NCBI GenBank assembly: GCA_025999935.1
Contig: BNXY01000061.1
Span: 1-11,892 of the forward strand
Direction of reading: 5' to 3'
Origin: Bacteroidia bacterium
Lineage (GTDB): Bacteria > Bacteroidota > Bacteroidia > Bacteroidales > Azobacteroidaceae
DNA length: 11,892 nt
Position numbers and translations under genes: made by a program. How positions within the stretch are numbered: position 1 is the stretch's first letter; each line of letters begins with the position of its first letter. Below, in pieces: positions 1 to 7,815 of the stretch. Under the pieces are notes generated by a model. It worked only from the letters and a program-made list of their open reading frames with translations, searched no databases and was not told where the DNA came from.

Positions 1-618
1 TTGCAAGTTTTGATAATTTGCTGTGCTTTTGCAGATTTACAAATCAACGGCAGATTTATCAAGAAGAGTTGTTTATGAAAAATTGGAAGGTTTGTCTTTC
101 AGAGAATTTTTAAAATTTGAAAAAGTGGGCGATTTTCCGGTGTTTTCCCTTAATGAAATCGTTGAAAACCACCAAAATATCGCTTTCCGGATGACGGAAA
201 ATGTGAAAATAATGCCTTTGTTCAAAAAATATCTGAAAAACGGCTATTATCTTTTTTACAAAGAGGGATTGCAAAATTGTTGAATTTAGTTTCCTGCAAA
301 AACAAAACGATTGGCGACCTTACAAAGCCCGATAAGGTATTGCTTAACAACACTAATTTGTCCTATTTGTACGGCGAAAATGCAAACATTGGCAGTGCAA
401 GGGAAACATTTTTTGTTAATCAGTTAAGTGCCGTTGCCGATGTTATACTTGCACCGCAGGGAGATTTTATGGTGGATAACTACACTTTTGAAGTCGGCGG
501 AAAGAGAAAAACTTTTGACCAGATAAAAGACATTCCAAGCAGTTTTGTTGTAGCCGACGATATTGAAATAGGACATAAAAACAAAATCCCGCTTTGGCTG
601 TTTGGAATGCTGTATTAA
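1..618 (+). pseudogene. Remnant of a DUF4143-type AAA ATPase (C-terminal part, frameshifted, internal deletion)
   Basis: Two reading frames together spell the C-terminal half of a Bacteroidetes ATP-binding protein of the AAA_14/DUF4143 kind. The first (about 23-283) contains LSFREFLKFEKVGDFPVF and FKKYLKNGYYLFYKEGLQN. The second (about 277-618) contains LTKPDKVLLNNTNL, NIGSARETFFVNQLS and FEVGGKRKTFDQIKDI, and ends in WLFGMLY. From memory of the family, the N-terminal Walker A/B ATPase core should precede this. An in-frame stop at 14-16 closes the first frame, so the core is missing or out of frame. A stretch of roughly 60-70 residues that normally links GLQN to the LTKPDKVLLNN segment is also absent, and the frame changes at that junction (about 277-305). 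Intact relatives are stand-alone ATPases of poorly known role. This copy cannot make a working protein. The family call is from recognition, not from a search. Confidence 0.8.
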
Positions 619-663
619 GAAAAAAAATGACAAACACCAGTGCCTTAGTTTGAATGAGCTATT

Positions 664-1044
664 ATGACAACAAAAAATAAAATAAAGTATTTTGAAAATC
701 GAGAAGATTGGCGAAAGTGGCTAATGGACAACTTTGACACCGCCAATGAAATTTGGTTTGTGTTTCCTCATAAGTTGTCAGGTAAAAAAAGCATTTTATA
801 CAATGATGCGGTTGAAGAAGCCCTTTGTTTCGATTGGATTGACAGTACGATAAAATCACTTGATAAAGAACATAAAATTCAGCGTTTTCCCGACACCTAT
901 AAACGTATCCGAATTGCATACATTGAAGCAGCGAGGAAACGACCGGAAGAATTTGAGAAGCGGTTAAACCACTTCATAAGTAAAACGAAAGAAAATAAAA
1001 TAATAACAGGATTTGGCGGAATTGAAAAATACTATTCAAAATAA
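664..1044 (+). pseudogene. YdeI/OmpD-associated family protein with internal in-frame deletion
   Basis: This open frame of 126 residues starts at ATG 664, 45 bases after the preceding remnant. It has the two ends of the YdeI (bacteriocin-protection, DUF1801-related) family. The N-terminal part has REDWRKWL (13-20), EIWFVFPHKLSGKKS (29-43) and YNDAVEEALCFDWIDST (46-62). The C-terminal part has YKRIRIAYIEAARKRPEEF (79-97) and a GFGGIEKYY end (116-124). Relatives I recall are about 190 residues long and carry roughly 60 more residues between the IQRF motif and YKRIRIAYI. Here F75 is followed directly by PDTYKRIR, so the deletion junction is near nucleotide 889. The frame is preserved, so a shortened protein could be made, but loss of a third of the domain makes a native fold doubtful. 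A genuinely short natural variant is the alternative. An attC-like hairpin begins 9 bases after the stop codon. Confidence 0.7.
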
Positions 1045-1052
1045 AATGCTGC

Positions 1053-1155
1053 ACCTAACAACTTGCGGTTTGGCGTCAGGCGAAGTTTAGTTGCGGCTTG
1101 ACAGTTTTCATGCGGACTTCGTCCCGCCCGAACGCCAAGCCGCCGGACGTTGTGA
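1053..1155 (+). repeat. GC-rich imperfect inverted repeat resembling an integron attC site
   Basis: The left end ACCTAAC (1053-1059) fits the attC R'' consensus RYYYAAC. ACAAC at 1058-1062 pairs with GTTGT at 1149-1153. GCGGTTTGGCG (1065-1075) pairs with CGCCAAGCCGC (1133-1143) with one G.T wobble. GGCG (1079-1082) pairs with CGCC (1125-1128) across a 2x3 asymmetric internal loop. An alternative inner pairing is CGAAGT (1081-1086) with ACTTCG (1116-1121). Overall length of about 97-103 bp and position just 3' of an ORF match attC geometry. Against this, the right end GTTGTGA is a poor match to GTTRRRY, and no integrase is present. The element is clearly richer in GC than its surroundings. It could instead be a REP/MITE-like mobile palindrome or a terminator. 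Confidence 0.55.
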
Positions 1156-1332
1156 GCAAGCGGTTCGACAGCGGGCGGTGCAGGTATTCAAACAGCATAC
1201 GAAATTGCCGAACAAAATTTTATTCCCGACGGAAACAATCGTATCATTCTCGGAACTGATGGAGATTTTAATGTTGGCATTTCCAGCAAGGAAGAATTGG
1301 TGGAATTTATTGAGAAAAAACGACAAATCGGA
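1156..1332 (+). pseudogene. Fragment of a von Willebrand factor A (VWA) domain gene
   Basis: Frame 1 reads ASGSTAGGAGIQTAYEIAE, then NNRIILGTDGDFNVGISS, then KEELVEFIEKKRQIG. These are the GSTAGGxGI loop and the metal-site strand (TDGDFNVG) of the YfbK-like VWA proteins common in Bacteroidota. The N-terminal part of the VWA domain, including the DxSxS motif, is missing, and the match begins directly at the right edge of the attC-like repeat. A stop (1153-1155) lies just upstream in this frame. Recognisable homology ends near 1332, where relatives continue with a further strand. The fragment has no start and no complete fold, so it is a relic. It shows that the inverted repeat was joined into, or next to, a broken gene. 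Confidence 0.72.
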
Positions 1333-1456
1333 AAGTGTTGCAATGGTAACCGTAAATCCTGCATTTACAGCCGAATACAAAATCGCAATAACAGCATATT
1401 CGTTCAATTCCGGTTACGATGTTGGGTATTATGGACTGATAATTTTTCACGAGTAA
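1333..1456 (+). other. Unassigned coding-like tail following the VWA fragment
   Basis: In frame 2 the stretch reads SVAMVTVNPAFTAEYKIA, then ITAYSFNSGYDVGYYGLIIF, ending in HE and TAA at 1454-1456. It looks protein-like rather than random, but I do not recognise the family and it is not the usual C-terminus of YfbK-like VWA proteins. The frame continues backwards into sequence that is the wrong frame for VWA. This is therefore probably the 3' end of another broken gene fused near 1333. No start codon of its own is convincing. Confidence 0.35.
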
Positions 1457-1462
1457 AAAGGA

Positions 1463-1489
1463 TTTCTTAGAAAAAATATTGTACCTTTG
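1463..1489 (+). promoter_or_regulatory. Bacteroidota-type promoter for the AAA ATPase gene
   Basis: TACCTTTG at 1482-1489 is an exact match to the Bacteroidetes -7 consensus TAnnTTTG. It sits 17 bases before the ATG at 1507, implying a very short leader. The -33 element is weak: TTTC at 1463-1466, 15 bases upstream, is the best candidate. No Shine-Dalgarno sequence is visible, which is normal for this phylum. Confidence 0.5.
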
Positions 1490-1506
1490 TAGAAAATTGA
1501 GATATT

Positions 1507-2637
1507 ATGCAAGAATCAATTATCATACGCAATTTCGGTCCAATTAAGGATATAGAAATTCAAAATATCAGCCCTTTTACCGTTTTTATTGGAGAATCAG
1601 GAAGTGGAAAAAGTACGATTATGAAAGTAATTGTGTTGTTTCGTTGGATTTATAAATGGGTAAATATTCGCTCGTACCTTAAATACGCCAATATATCAAA
1701 ATCACCTTTTTCATTTGATTTTAAAGCATTATTGAATGATAACGGTTTAATCGAATATTTGAAAAATGATACCGAAATTATTTATAAGAAAGGCGAAACG
1801 ACAATTCACTACAAGAACAAACTTGCAACCTCGCCGATAGTACCACAAGAAGAGTTGTGTTTGGAAAAAATGTGTTTTATTGCAGATAAAAGAAACATTA
1901 TACCAGATATTCTTGCAAATAAAGTAAGTTTGCAATCGGATTTCTATTTAAAAGAAACATTAGACGATACACTGTTATCTCTCAATAAAATAGTTCAATT
2001 AAATATTGATTACTTGGGGATTAAATTTGTGGCAAAAAAAGTAAATGGTATTCCAAAATATGAAATTGAAAATATCAATAACACCGAAAAATACGCAATA
2101 AATCTGTATAATGCTTCTTCGGGTACTCAAACATTAGTGCCACTGTCTGTAGTCGTTGAGTATTTCTCAAAACACTATAATTTTAAAGATAGATTTAATG
2201 ATATTGTATTTGATTATATGCGCCGAAATGACAGTTTAAAAGATTTTAAGGCAACTCAAAATGTTGGCGATATAAAACACAGAAACATTCACATTCATAT
2301 AGAAGAACCGGAATTAAGTTTGTATCCCGAAAGTCAGCGAAGTTTGATTAACTTTATTGTAAACCGTTGTTTTGTAGAAAAGCATAACGATTACAATATG
2401 ACAGTTATGTTGGCTACTCACAGTCCGTACATTATCAATCAGTTGAATTTGTTGATAAAAGCATTTGACAAGGGAAAATTGATTGAGGGTGCGAAACTGA
2501 ATTATGATGATGTCGCTGTTTATCAAGTTGAAAATGGGAAAATCAATGATTTGAAGATTCAAAATGATAGATTGATATATACCAATCCTTTGTCAGATAC
2601 CATTAACAATATATATGACGAATACAGTGCATTATGA
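1507..2637 (+). CDS. AAA family ATPase (OLD/RecF/ABC-type, putative defence ATPase)
   Basis: This 376-residue protein has the full nucleotide-binding set of the SMC/ABC-like AAA ATPases. There is an N-terminal IRNFGPIKDIEI strand (7-18), Walker A GESGSGKST (29-37), an ABC signature-like ASSGTQ (203-208), and Walker B IHIHIEEPE (261-269) followed by the D-loop region SLYPESQ (271-277). A switch histidine lies in ATHSPYI (303-309). The inserted region between Walker A and the signature is short, without the long coiled coil of SMC or Rad50, and there is no TOPRIM domain, so it is not a classical OLD nuclease. Its stop overlaps the start of a second gene (ATGA at 2634-2637), implying translational coupling to a partner. 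Small ATPases of this type paired with a second gene are frequent in phage-defence modules; that role is inference. The gene is more AT-rich than the housekeeping genes to its right and lies among degraded genes. It appears intact. Confidence 0.85.
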   Translation: MQESIIIRNFGPIKDIEIQNISPFTVFIGESGSGKSTIMKVIVLFRWIYKWVNIRSYLKYANISKSPFSFDFKALLNDNGLIEYLKNDTEIIYKKGETTIHYKNKLATSPIVPQEELCLEKMCFIADKRNIIPDILANKVSLQSDFYLKETLDDTLLSLNKIVQLNIDYLGIKFVAKKVNGIPKYEIENINNTEKYAINLYNASSGTQTLVPLSVVVEYFSKHYNFKDRFNDIVFDYMRRNDSLKDFKATQNVGDIKHRNIHIHIEEPELSLYPESQRSLINFIVNRCFVEKHNDYNMTVMLATHSPYIINQLNLLIKAFDKGKLIEGAKLNYDDVAVYQVENGKINDLKIQNDRLIYTNPLSDTINNIYDEYSAL

Positions 2638-2795
2638 TAGAAGAATTATTGAAACGAGATTTTGTGTGTTTTTACAACAAGAATCCAGAAAATGCCATAC
2701 CCGAATCTACTGTTAATGTGTTTTATAATTCATTAAAAGATAGTGAGTTTGAACTGACTGACACAAACGGAGGTCTTCCGTCTGGTTTGCATTAA
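2634..2795 (+). pseudogene. Truncated second gene of the ATPase module
   Basis: The ATG at 2634 overlaps the ATPase stop codon by four bases (ATGA). The frame reads MIEELLKRDFVCFYNK, then NPENAIPESTVNVFYNSLKD, then SEFELTDTNGG, and stops at 2793-2795 after 53 codons. From about 2767-2770 onward the sequence is the antisense of the neighbouring pirin remnant. Only about the first 45 residues are therefore native, and the rest of the gene has been lost at a recombination junction. The native part is hydrophilic with no signal peptide or membrane segment. I cannot assign a family. As a coupled partner of an AAA ATPase it would be the likely effector or accessory protein of the module, which is inference from gene order only. 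Confidence 0.6.
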
Positions 2796-3008
2796 ATTCG
2801 CTGTGCGTGACACCCGCGCCTGCACTCATTACCTGCACTTCGCTCGACCGGATCACACTGCCGTTTCCCATACTGTCCCGATAAATCGCCGTATAAAGGA
2901 AATGAATCCTTTCCGGATCATAATATCCGGCAAAACTAAATGTGTGGTGCGTATCCAACCAACCATGGTTTTTGTGCCCTCGCGTGTCTGCTTTGTATAA
3001 AACACACA

Positions 3009-3009
<1 letters not shown>
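2767..3009 (-). pseudogene. Pirin family protein, internally deleted and C-terminally truncated
   Basis: The start ATG overlaps the uvrB stop codon by one base (TAATG), so this gene was translated with uvrB. The reading begins MCVLYKADTRGHKNHGW and TFSFAGYYDPERIHF (residues 23-37), then jumps through LYTAIY to DSMGNGSVIRSSEVQVMSAG (45-64) and GVTHSEFNAN (66-75). These are the diagnostic blocks of bacterial pirins. About 40 residues that normally lie between YDPERxHF and the DSMGNG block are missing (junction near 2898); in pirins this block contains the THPHxNxE motif with two of the metal-binding histidines. Homology stops near residue 81 (about 2767), where the frame enters the antisense of the truncated ATPase partner. 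The protein normally runs for about 230-300 residues with two cupin domains. What remains lacks part of the metal site and all of the second cupin, so it is a pseudogene. Confidence 0.82.
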
Positions 3010-5012
<2,003 letters not shown>

Positions 5013-5033
5013 TTTTTGTTATCTAACGAAGTA

Positions 5034-5060
5034 CAAAGATATATTTTTTTTGTAAGCCAA
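5034..5060 (-). promoter_or_regulatory. Bacteroidota-type promoter of uvrB
   Basis: On the minus strand TATCTTTG (5041-5034) matches the -7 consensus TAnnTTTG, with TTG at 5060-5058 as the -33 element, 16 bases away. The A-tract between them lies immediately next to the hairpin terminator of the tRNA transcript. The uvrB ATG is 22 bases downstream of the -7 element. Confidence 0.6.
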
Positions 5061-5061
5061 C

Positions 5062-5094
5062 AAAAAAAGGATGCCGTGAAGACATCCTTTTTTT
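5062..5094 (-). terminator. Rho-independent terminator of the tRNA transcript
   Basis: A perfect 12-bp inverted repeat, AAAAAAAGGATG (5062-5073) and CATCCTTTTTTT (5083-5094), encloses a 9-base loop. On the minus strand it follows the tRNA-Gly 3' end by three bases and finishes in seven T residues. The A and T tracts on both sides could make it work in either direction. It separates tRNA transcription from uvrB. Confidence 0.85.
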
Positions 5095-5097
5095 GAG

Positions 5098-5170
5098 AGC
5101 GGAAGACGGGACTCAAACCCGCGACCCTCAGCTTGGAAGGCTAATGCTCTATCGACTGAGCTACTTCCGC
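5098..5170 (-). tRNA. tRNA-Gly (anticodon TCC)
   Basis: On the minus strand the sequence folds as a standard 73-nt tRNA. The acceptor GCGGAAG pairs with CTTCCGC plus discriminator T. The D arm contains AGCTCAGTCGATAGAGC, the anticodon loop is CTTCCAA with anticodon TCC, and the T arm contains GGGTTTGAGTCCC. CCA is not encoded. It lies downstream of tRNA-Tyr in the same transcript and upstream of a strong terminator. Confidence 0.96.
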
Positions 5171-5174
5171 TTGA

Positions 5175-5230
5175 ACCCCTAATCTCCTAAAGGGGACTTC
5201 ATTAGCTCCCCCTTTAGGGGGCCGGGGGGT
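5175..5230. repeat. REP-like palindromic intergenic repeat
   Basis: CCTAAAGGGG (5186-5195) and CCCCTTTAGG (5209-5218) form a perfect 10-bp inverted repeat around a 13-base loop. An outer imperfect extension (ACCCC near 5175 against GGGGGGT at 5224-5230) makes the whole spacer one palindrome. From memory, near-identical CCCCTAAAGGGG/CCCCCTTTAGGGGG units are scattered in intergenic regions of many Bacteroidetes genomes. It fills the space between the two tRNAs. Its last base is also the discriminator position of tRNA-Tyr. It may add a processing hairpin between the tRNAs. Confidence 0.65.
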
Positions 5231-5312
5231 GGGCAGTGATGGATTCGAACCACCGAAGACGTAAGTCAGCTGAGTTACAGTCAGCCCCATTTGGCCACTC
5301 TGGTAACTACCC
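5230..5312 (-). tRNA. tRNA-Tyr (anticodon GTA)
   Basis: This is an 83-nt class II tRNA on the minus strand. Acceptor GGGTAGT pairs with ACTGCCC (one G.U pair), with discriminator A. The anticodon region GACTGTAACTC carries GTA. It has a long variable arm, as expected for bacterial tRNA-Tyr, and a T loop GGTTCGAATCC. CCA is not encoded. It is the first gene of the two-tRNA transcript. Confidence 0.96.
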
Positions 5313-5329
5313 ATTTTCAAAAAGCAGTG

Positions 5330-5360
5330 CAAAGGTATGATAAATTATTTGAATACGCAA
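5330..5360 (-). promoter_or_regulatory. Promoter of the tRNA-Tyr/tRNA-Gly transcript
   Basis: On the minus strand TTG (5360-5358) and TACCTTTG (5337-5330) are separated by 20 bases, a good match to the Bacteroidetes -33/-7 promoter. The -33 element lies within the last codons of ribH. Transcription would begin just ahead of the tRNA-Tyr 5' end at 5312. Confidence 0.65.
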
Positions 5361-5836
5361 GCAAAATGAGCCATTTTTATAGCGGCTATGGCGCATTCAT
5401 CGCCTTTATTTCCGTATTTTCCTCCGGCTCTGTCAATTGCCTGTTGCCTGTTATCCGTTGTTAAAAGACCGAATATATAAGGAATATCGCCTTCGGCATT
5501 CAATTGCGTGAAGCCTTGGGTTACGCCCGAACAAACATAGTCGAAATGCGGGGTATCGCCCCGGATAACGCATCCCAATCCGATTACCGCATGTGGCTTG
5601 ATACTTCCTACAATGCGTTTCGCGGCATAAACCAACTCGAAACTTCCGGGAACATAAGCTACCTGAATGTTTTCCGGTTTGGCTCCCAGTTTAATCAGGG
5701 TGTCATAAGCGCCGCCCCGAAGTTTGTCCGTAATCTCGGAATTCCATTCGGAAACCACAATTGCAAAGCGCATACCACTTGCATCCGGAATCATTTCCGG
5801 ATCGTATTCGGATAAGTTTTGGTATTGAGTTGCCAT
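5345..5836 (-). CDS. ribH: 6,7-dimethyl-8-ribityllumazine synthase
   Basis: This 163-residue enzyme condenses 5-amino-6-ribitylamino-uracil with 3,4-dihydroxy-2-butanone 4-phosphate, the penultimate step of riboflavin synthesis. Family motifs are all present: VSEWNSEIT (28-36, substrate-ring binding Trp/Asn), PGSFEL (63-68), [13 protein letters not shown] (89-101) with the catalytic histidine (H97), and [12 protein letters not shown] (122-133) with R136 nearby. Length is typical. The ATG overlaps the stop of the upstream TPR gene by one base (TAATG), indicating a shared transcript and coupled translation. No FMN riboswitch is visible upstream. Confidence 0.97.
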   Translation of the reverse strand: MATQYQNLSEYDPEMIPDASGMRFAIVVSEWNSEITDKLRGGAYDTLIKLGAKPENIQVAYVPGSFELVYAAKRIVGSIKPHAVIGLGCVIRGDTPHFDYVCSGVTQGFTQLNAEGDIPYIFGLLTTDNRQQAIDRAGGKYGNKGDECAIAAIKMAHFACVFK

Positions 5837-6528
5837 TATTTTATTTGCAATGTAGCGCGTTCGATATATTTGTCAATACCGGCAGCTTCCTGAGAATCAG
5901 GATATTGGTCTTTAAGTGTATTGTAAACTTCCACCGCTTTTTTGTAGTCAAATAAACTTTCGTAAGCAGTACCTGCTTTTTTCAGATAAATCGGGCTTAA
6001 AGTTTGGCTATTCAATTTTGAAGCCGCTTTTTTGAAAAAATCAACGCCTTTTTCAGTTTCGCCCAAATCTACGTAACAATCACCGATTAATCCCAAAACA
6101 AGAGGAGAAACTACCCGATCGTTTGCACTAAATCCTTTTAGATACGTCAACGCTTCTTCCGGTTGATTCAAATGATAATAACAAATTCCGGCATACACTT
6201 TCGCTAACTTTGCCGTTTTTGTAATCCCATAATCATCAATAATGCCCAAAAAACCGGAATAACTAACGCTGTCGCCGTTCAATGCCAATCCCCATTGTTG
6301 ATTAGCTAAATAATTTTCACCCGGGAAAATAGCCGCCTGGGCTTCTTTTTCTTTGGGAATGAAATAGTATTGGCGAACGCCAAGAATAGCCACAACTATC
6401 AGAATAATAGCTGCCACTACGATGAGAATAAGATTTTTGTATGTTTCGATGAACTTTTCCGATCTTGAAAAGATTTCACCGACATTTGCTTCAGTTTGTG
6501 TAGGAGCGTTTTTAACTTTTTTTGCCAT
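5836..6528 (-). CDS. Membrane-anchored tetratricopeptide repeat protein
   Basis: This 230-residue protein has a short basic N-terminal tail and one strongly hydrophobic membrane segment ([18 protein letters not shown], about 32-49). Its C-terminal part is helical and looks like TPR units: [42 protein letters not shown] and [20 protein letters not shown], each with the Ala/Gly and Tyr pattern of TPRs. The layout (cytoplasmic tail, one membrane pass, periplasmic TPRs) is like YfgM-type proteins, which act as chaperone or envelope-scaffold partners. In Bacteroidales a gene of this kind commonly precedes ribH, as I recall. The exact partner is unknown. Its stop overlaps the ribH start. Confidence 0.88.
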   Translation of the reverse strand: MAKKVKNAPTQTEANVGEIFSRSEKFIETYKNLILIVVAAIILIVVAILGVRQYYFIPKEKEAQAAIFPGENYLANQQWGLALNGDSVSYSGFLGIIDDYGITKTAKLAKVYAGICYYHLNQPEEALTYLKGFSANDRVVSPLVLGLIGDCYVDLGETEKGVDFFKKAASKLNSQTLSPIYLKKAGTAYESLFDYKKAVEVYNTLKDQYPDSQEAAGIDKYIERATLQIK

Positions 6529-6560
6529 TGTTATATTATTAATTTGTTTTATTCGGAGTG

Positions 6561-6568
6561 CAAAAGTA
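6561..6568 (-). promoter_or_regulatory. Putative -7 element for the TPR-ribH operon
   Basis: On the minus strand TACTTTTG fits TAnnTTTG and lies 32 bases upstream of the TPR gene ATG. I see no convincing -33 TTG at the expected distance. It shares the 134-base divergent intergenic region with the promoter of the glycosyltransferase gene. Confidence 0.45.
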
Positions 6569-6631
6569 AATCTTTTCTCCTTATAAATAAAATTTTCATG
6601 TATCTTTTTTTATTTTATGACGGAAAAGAAT

Positions 6632-6639
6632 TATATTTG
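6632..6639 (+). promoter_or_regulatory. Putative -7 element for the glycosyltransferase gene
   Basis: TATATTTG matches TAnnTTTG and ends 23 bases before the ATG at 6663, giving a leader of roughly 15 bases. The upstream sequence is T-rich, with no clear -33 TTG. Confidence 0.45.
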
Positions 6640-6662
6640 TCGTGAAAAACAGAGAATAAACG

Positions 6663-7787
6663 ATGAAATTTCTATTTGTTGTTCAAGGGGAAGGGCGTGG
6701 ACATCTCACTCAATCGATTGCGTTGAGTGAGATGTTGACTAAAAACGGGCATGAAGTTGTGGCCGTTTTGGTCGGTAAAAGTAATCGCAGAGAACTACCC
6801 GCATTTTTTTTCGATAATTTCAAATCAAAAATTTTCCGCTTCGACAGTCCGAATTTTCTCCCGGCATCGAAGAATAACCGGACGAATCTCTGGACGAGCA
6901 TTGTCTATAATTTAGCGAAAGCCGCTTCTTATCTGAAAAGTATTCATTTTATTCGCAAGCAGATCAAACATTTGGACGCGGATGTCGTGGTCAATTTTTA
7001 CGATTTGTTGACGGGATTGACTTATGCCGTTTTTCCGCCCAAAGTTCCATACGTCTGTATTGCGCATCAATATTCGTTTCTTCATCCGGAGTATGAATTT
7101 CCTCATGCCAACCGGATTGAATTGCAGATGTTGAAATTTTTTACCCGCATCACTTGTATCAAAGCCTCCAAACTCATTGCGCTTTCGGTAAAAAAGATGG
7201 AAAATGTTCCGGACAGCCGGATTGTGGTTGTTCCGCCTTTGCTGCGGAAAGAAATCCTCCAAGCCGAAGTCGGCGAAGGAAATTATTTGCACGGTTATAT
7301 GCTGAATGATACCTATGCCGATGAAATCATTCGGTTTCAGGAATCGCATCCCGGCGTTTACTTTGATTTCTTCTGGGACAGGAAAGGCGTGCCGGACATT
7401 ACCCGCATCAATGATTATTTATCGTTTCACAAACTGAATGATACTTCGTTTATCGATTGTATGGCAGGCTGTAAAGCGTACGCCACCACAGCCGGATTTG
7501 AATCGGTATGCGAAGCCATGTATCTGGGAAAACCGGTGCTGATGGTGCCCACGCATATCGAACAGGCTTGTAATGCCTACGAAGCCTCGCAATCGGGCGC
7601 CGGAATTGTGGCCAATGATTTTGATTTTGAGAAATTACTCGATTACATTCCCTCGTATCGGAAAAAACCGGATTTTCAAGAATGGGTGCAACAAGCCGAT
7701 TGGTACATCCTTAAAGAATTTAATTTTGAGAAAAAAGAACTCCTCGAACATCGTTTAGGTTATCGGTTTACTTTTAAATTGGGATGA
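6663..7787 (+). CDS. GT-B fold glycosyltransferase (MurG/UGT-like superfamily)
   Basis: The protein has 374 residues and no signal peptide or clear membrane span. The N-terminal Rossmann strand and glycine loop FVVQGEGRGHLTQSIALSEML (a short stretch, residues 5-25) are typical of GT-B enzymes that act on sequential substrates such as lipid-linked sugars. The C-terminal donor-binding half carries TTAGFESVCEAMYLGKP (275-291) and PTHIEQACNA (296-305). This is the usual pattern of a G/S-x-E-A loop followed by EQxxNA, which contacts the nucleotide-sugar. The family seems to be the uncharacterised single-gene glycosyltransferases of Bacteroidota. Donor, acceptor and pathway cannot be told from sequence, and no other sugar genes are nearby. 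It is a single-gene transcript with its own promoter. It converges with the DUF3256 gene, with only about 24 bases between the stop codons. Confidence 0.85.
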   Translation: MKFLFVVQGEGRGHLTQSIALSEMLTKNGHEVVAVLVGKSNRRELPAFFFDNFKSKIFRFDSPNFLPASKNNRTNLWTSIVYNLAKAASYLKSIHFIRKQIKHLDADVVVNFYDLLTGLTYAVFPPKVPYVCIAHQYSFLHPEYEFPHANRIELQMLKFFTRITCIKASKLIALSVKKMENVPDSRIVVVPPLLRKEILQAEVGEGNYLHGYMLNDTYADEIIRFQESHPGVYFDFFWDRKGVPDITRINDYLSFHKLNDTSFIDCMAGCKAYATTAGFESVCEAMYLGKPVLMVPTHIEQACNAYEASQSGAGIVANDFDFEKLLDYIPSYRKKPDFQEWVQQADWYILKEFNFEKKELLEHRLGYRFTFKLG

Positions 7788-7815
7788 GGGTTTCAAGTTT
7801 CGGGTTTTGGGTTAT
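7788..7815. repeat. Heptamer repeat, short arm (4 units, GGGTTTC/AAGTTTC type)
   Basis: Directly after the glycosyltransferase stop codon, four 7-bp units follow in register: GGGTTTC, AAGTTTC, GGGTTTT and GGGTTAT. The last one contains the stop codon of the DUF3256 gene. They are the reverse-complement type of the longer array at 8443-8518, so the two arrays face each other across the DUF3256 gene. Confidence 0.7.

Noticed and set aside
1053..1155. Simple intrinsic terminator for the YdeI-like gene
   Set aside because: The right arm is not followed by a T tract and the loop is long, so a terminator is less likely than a mobile or recombination element, though not excluded.
1108..1407. 99-codon minus-strand open frame over the hairpin and VWA fragment
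   Set aside because: The plus strand carries recognisable VWA sequence here; the minus frame shows no family features.
5141..5332. 63-codon minus-strand open frame
   Set aside because: It covers the tRNA-Tyr gene, the palindromic spacer and part of tRNA-Gly, so it is a by-product of RNA genes.
6529..6662. FMN riboswitch ahead of the ribH operon
   Set aside because: The 134-base divergent region is AT-rich and shows none of the conserved RFN-element blocks.
6912..7349. 145-codon minus-strand open frame opposite the glycosyltransferase
   Set aside because: It is antisense to a clear GT-B enzyme and has no motif support.
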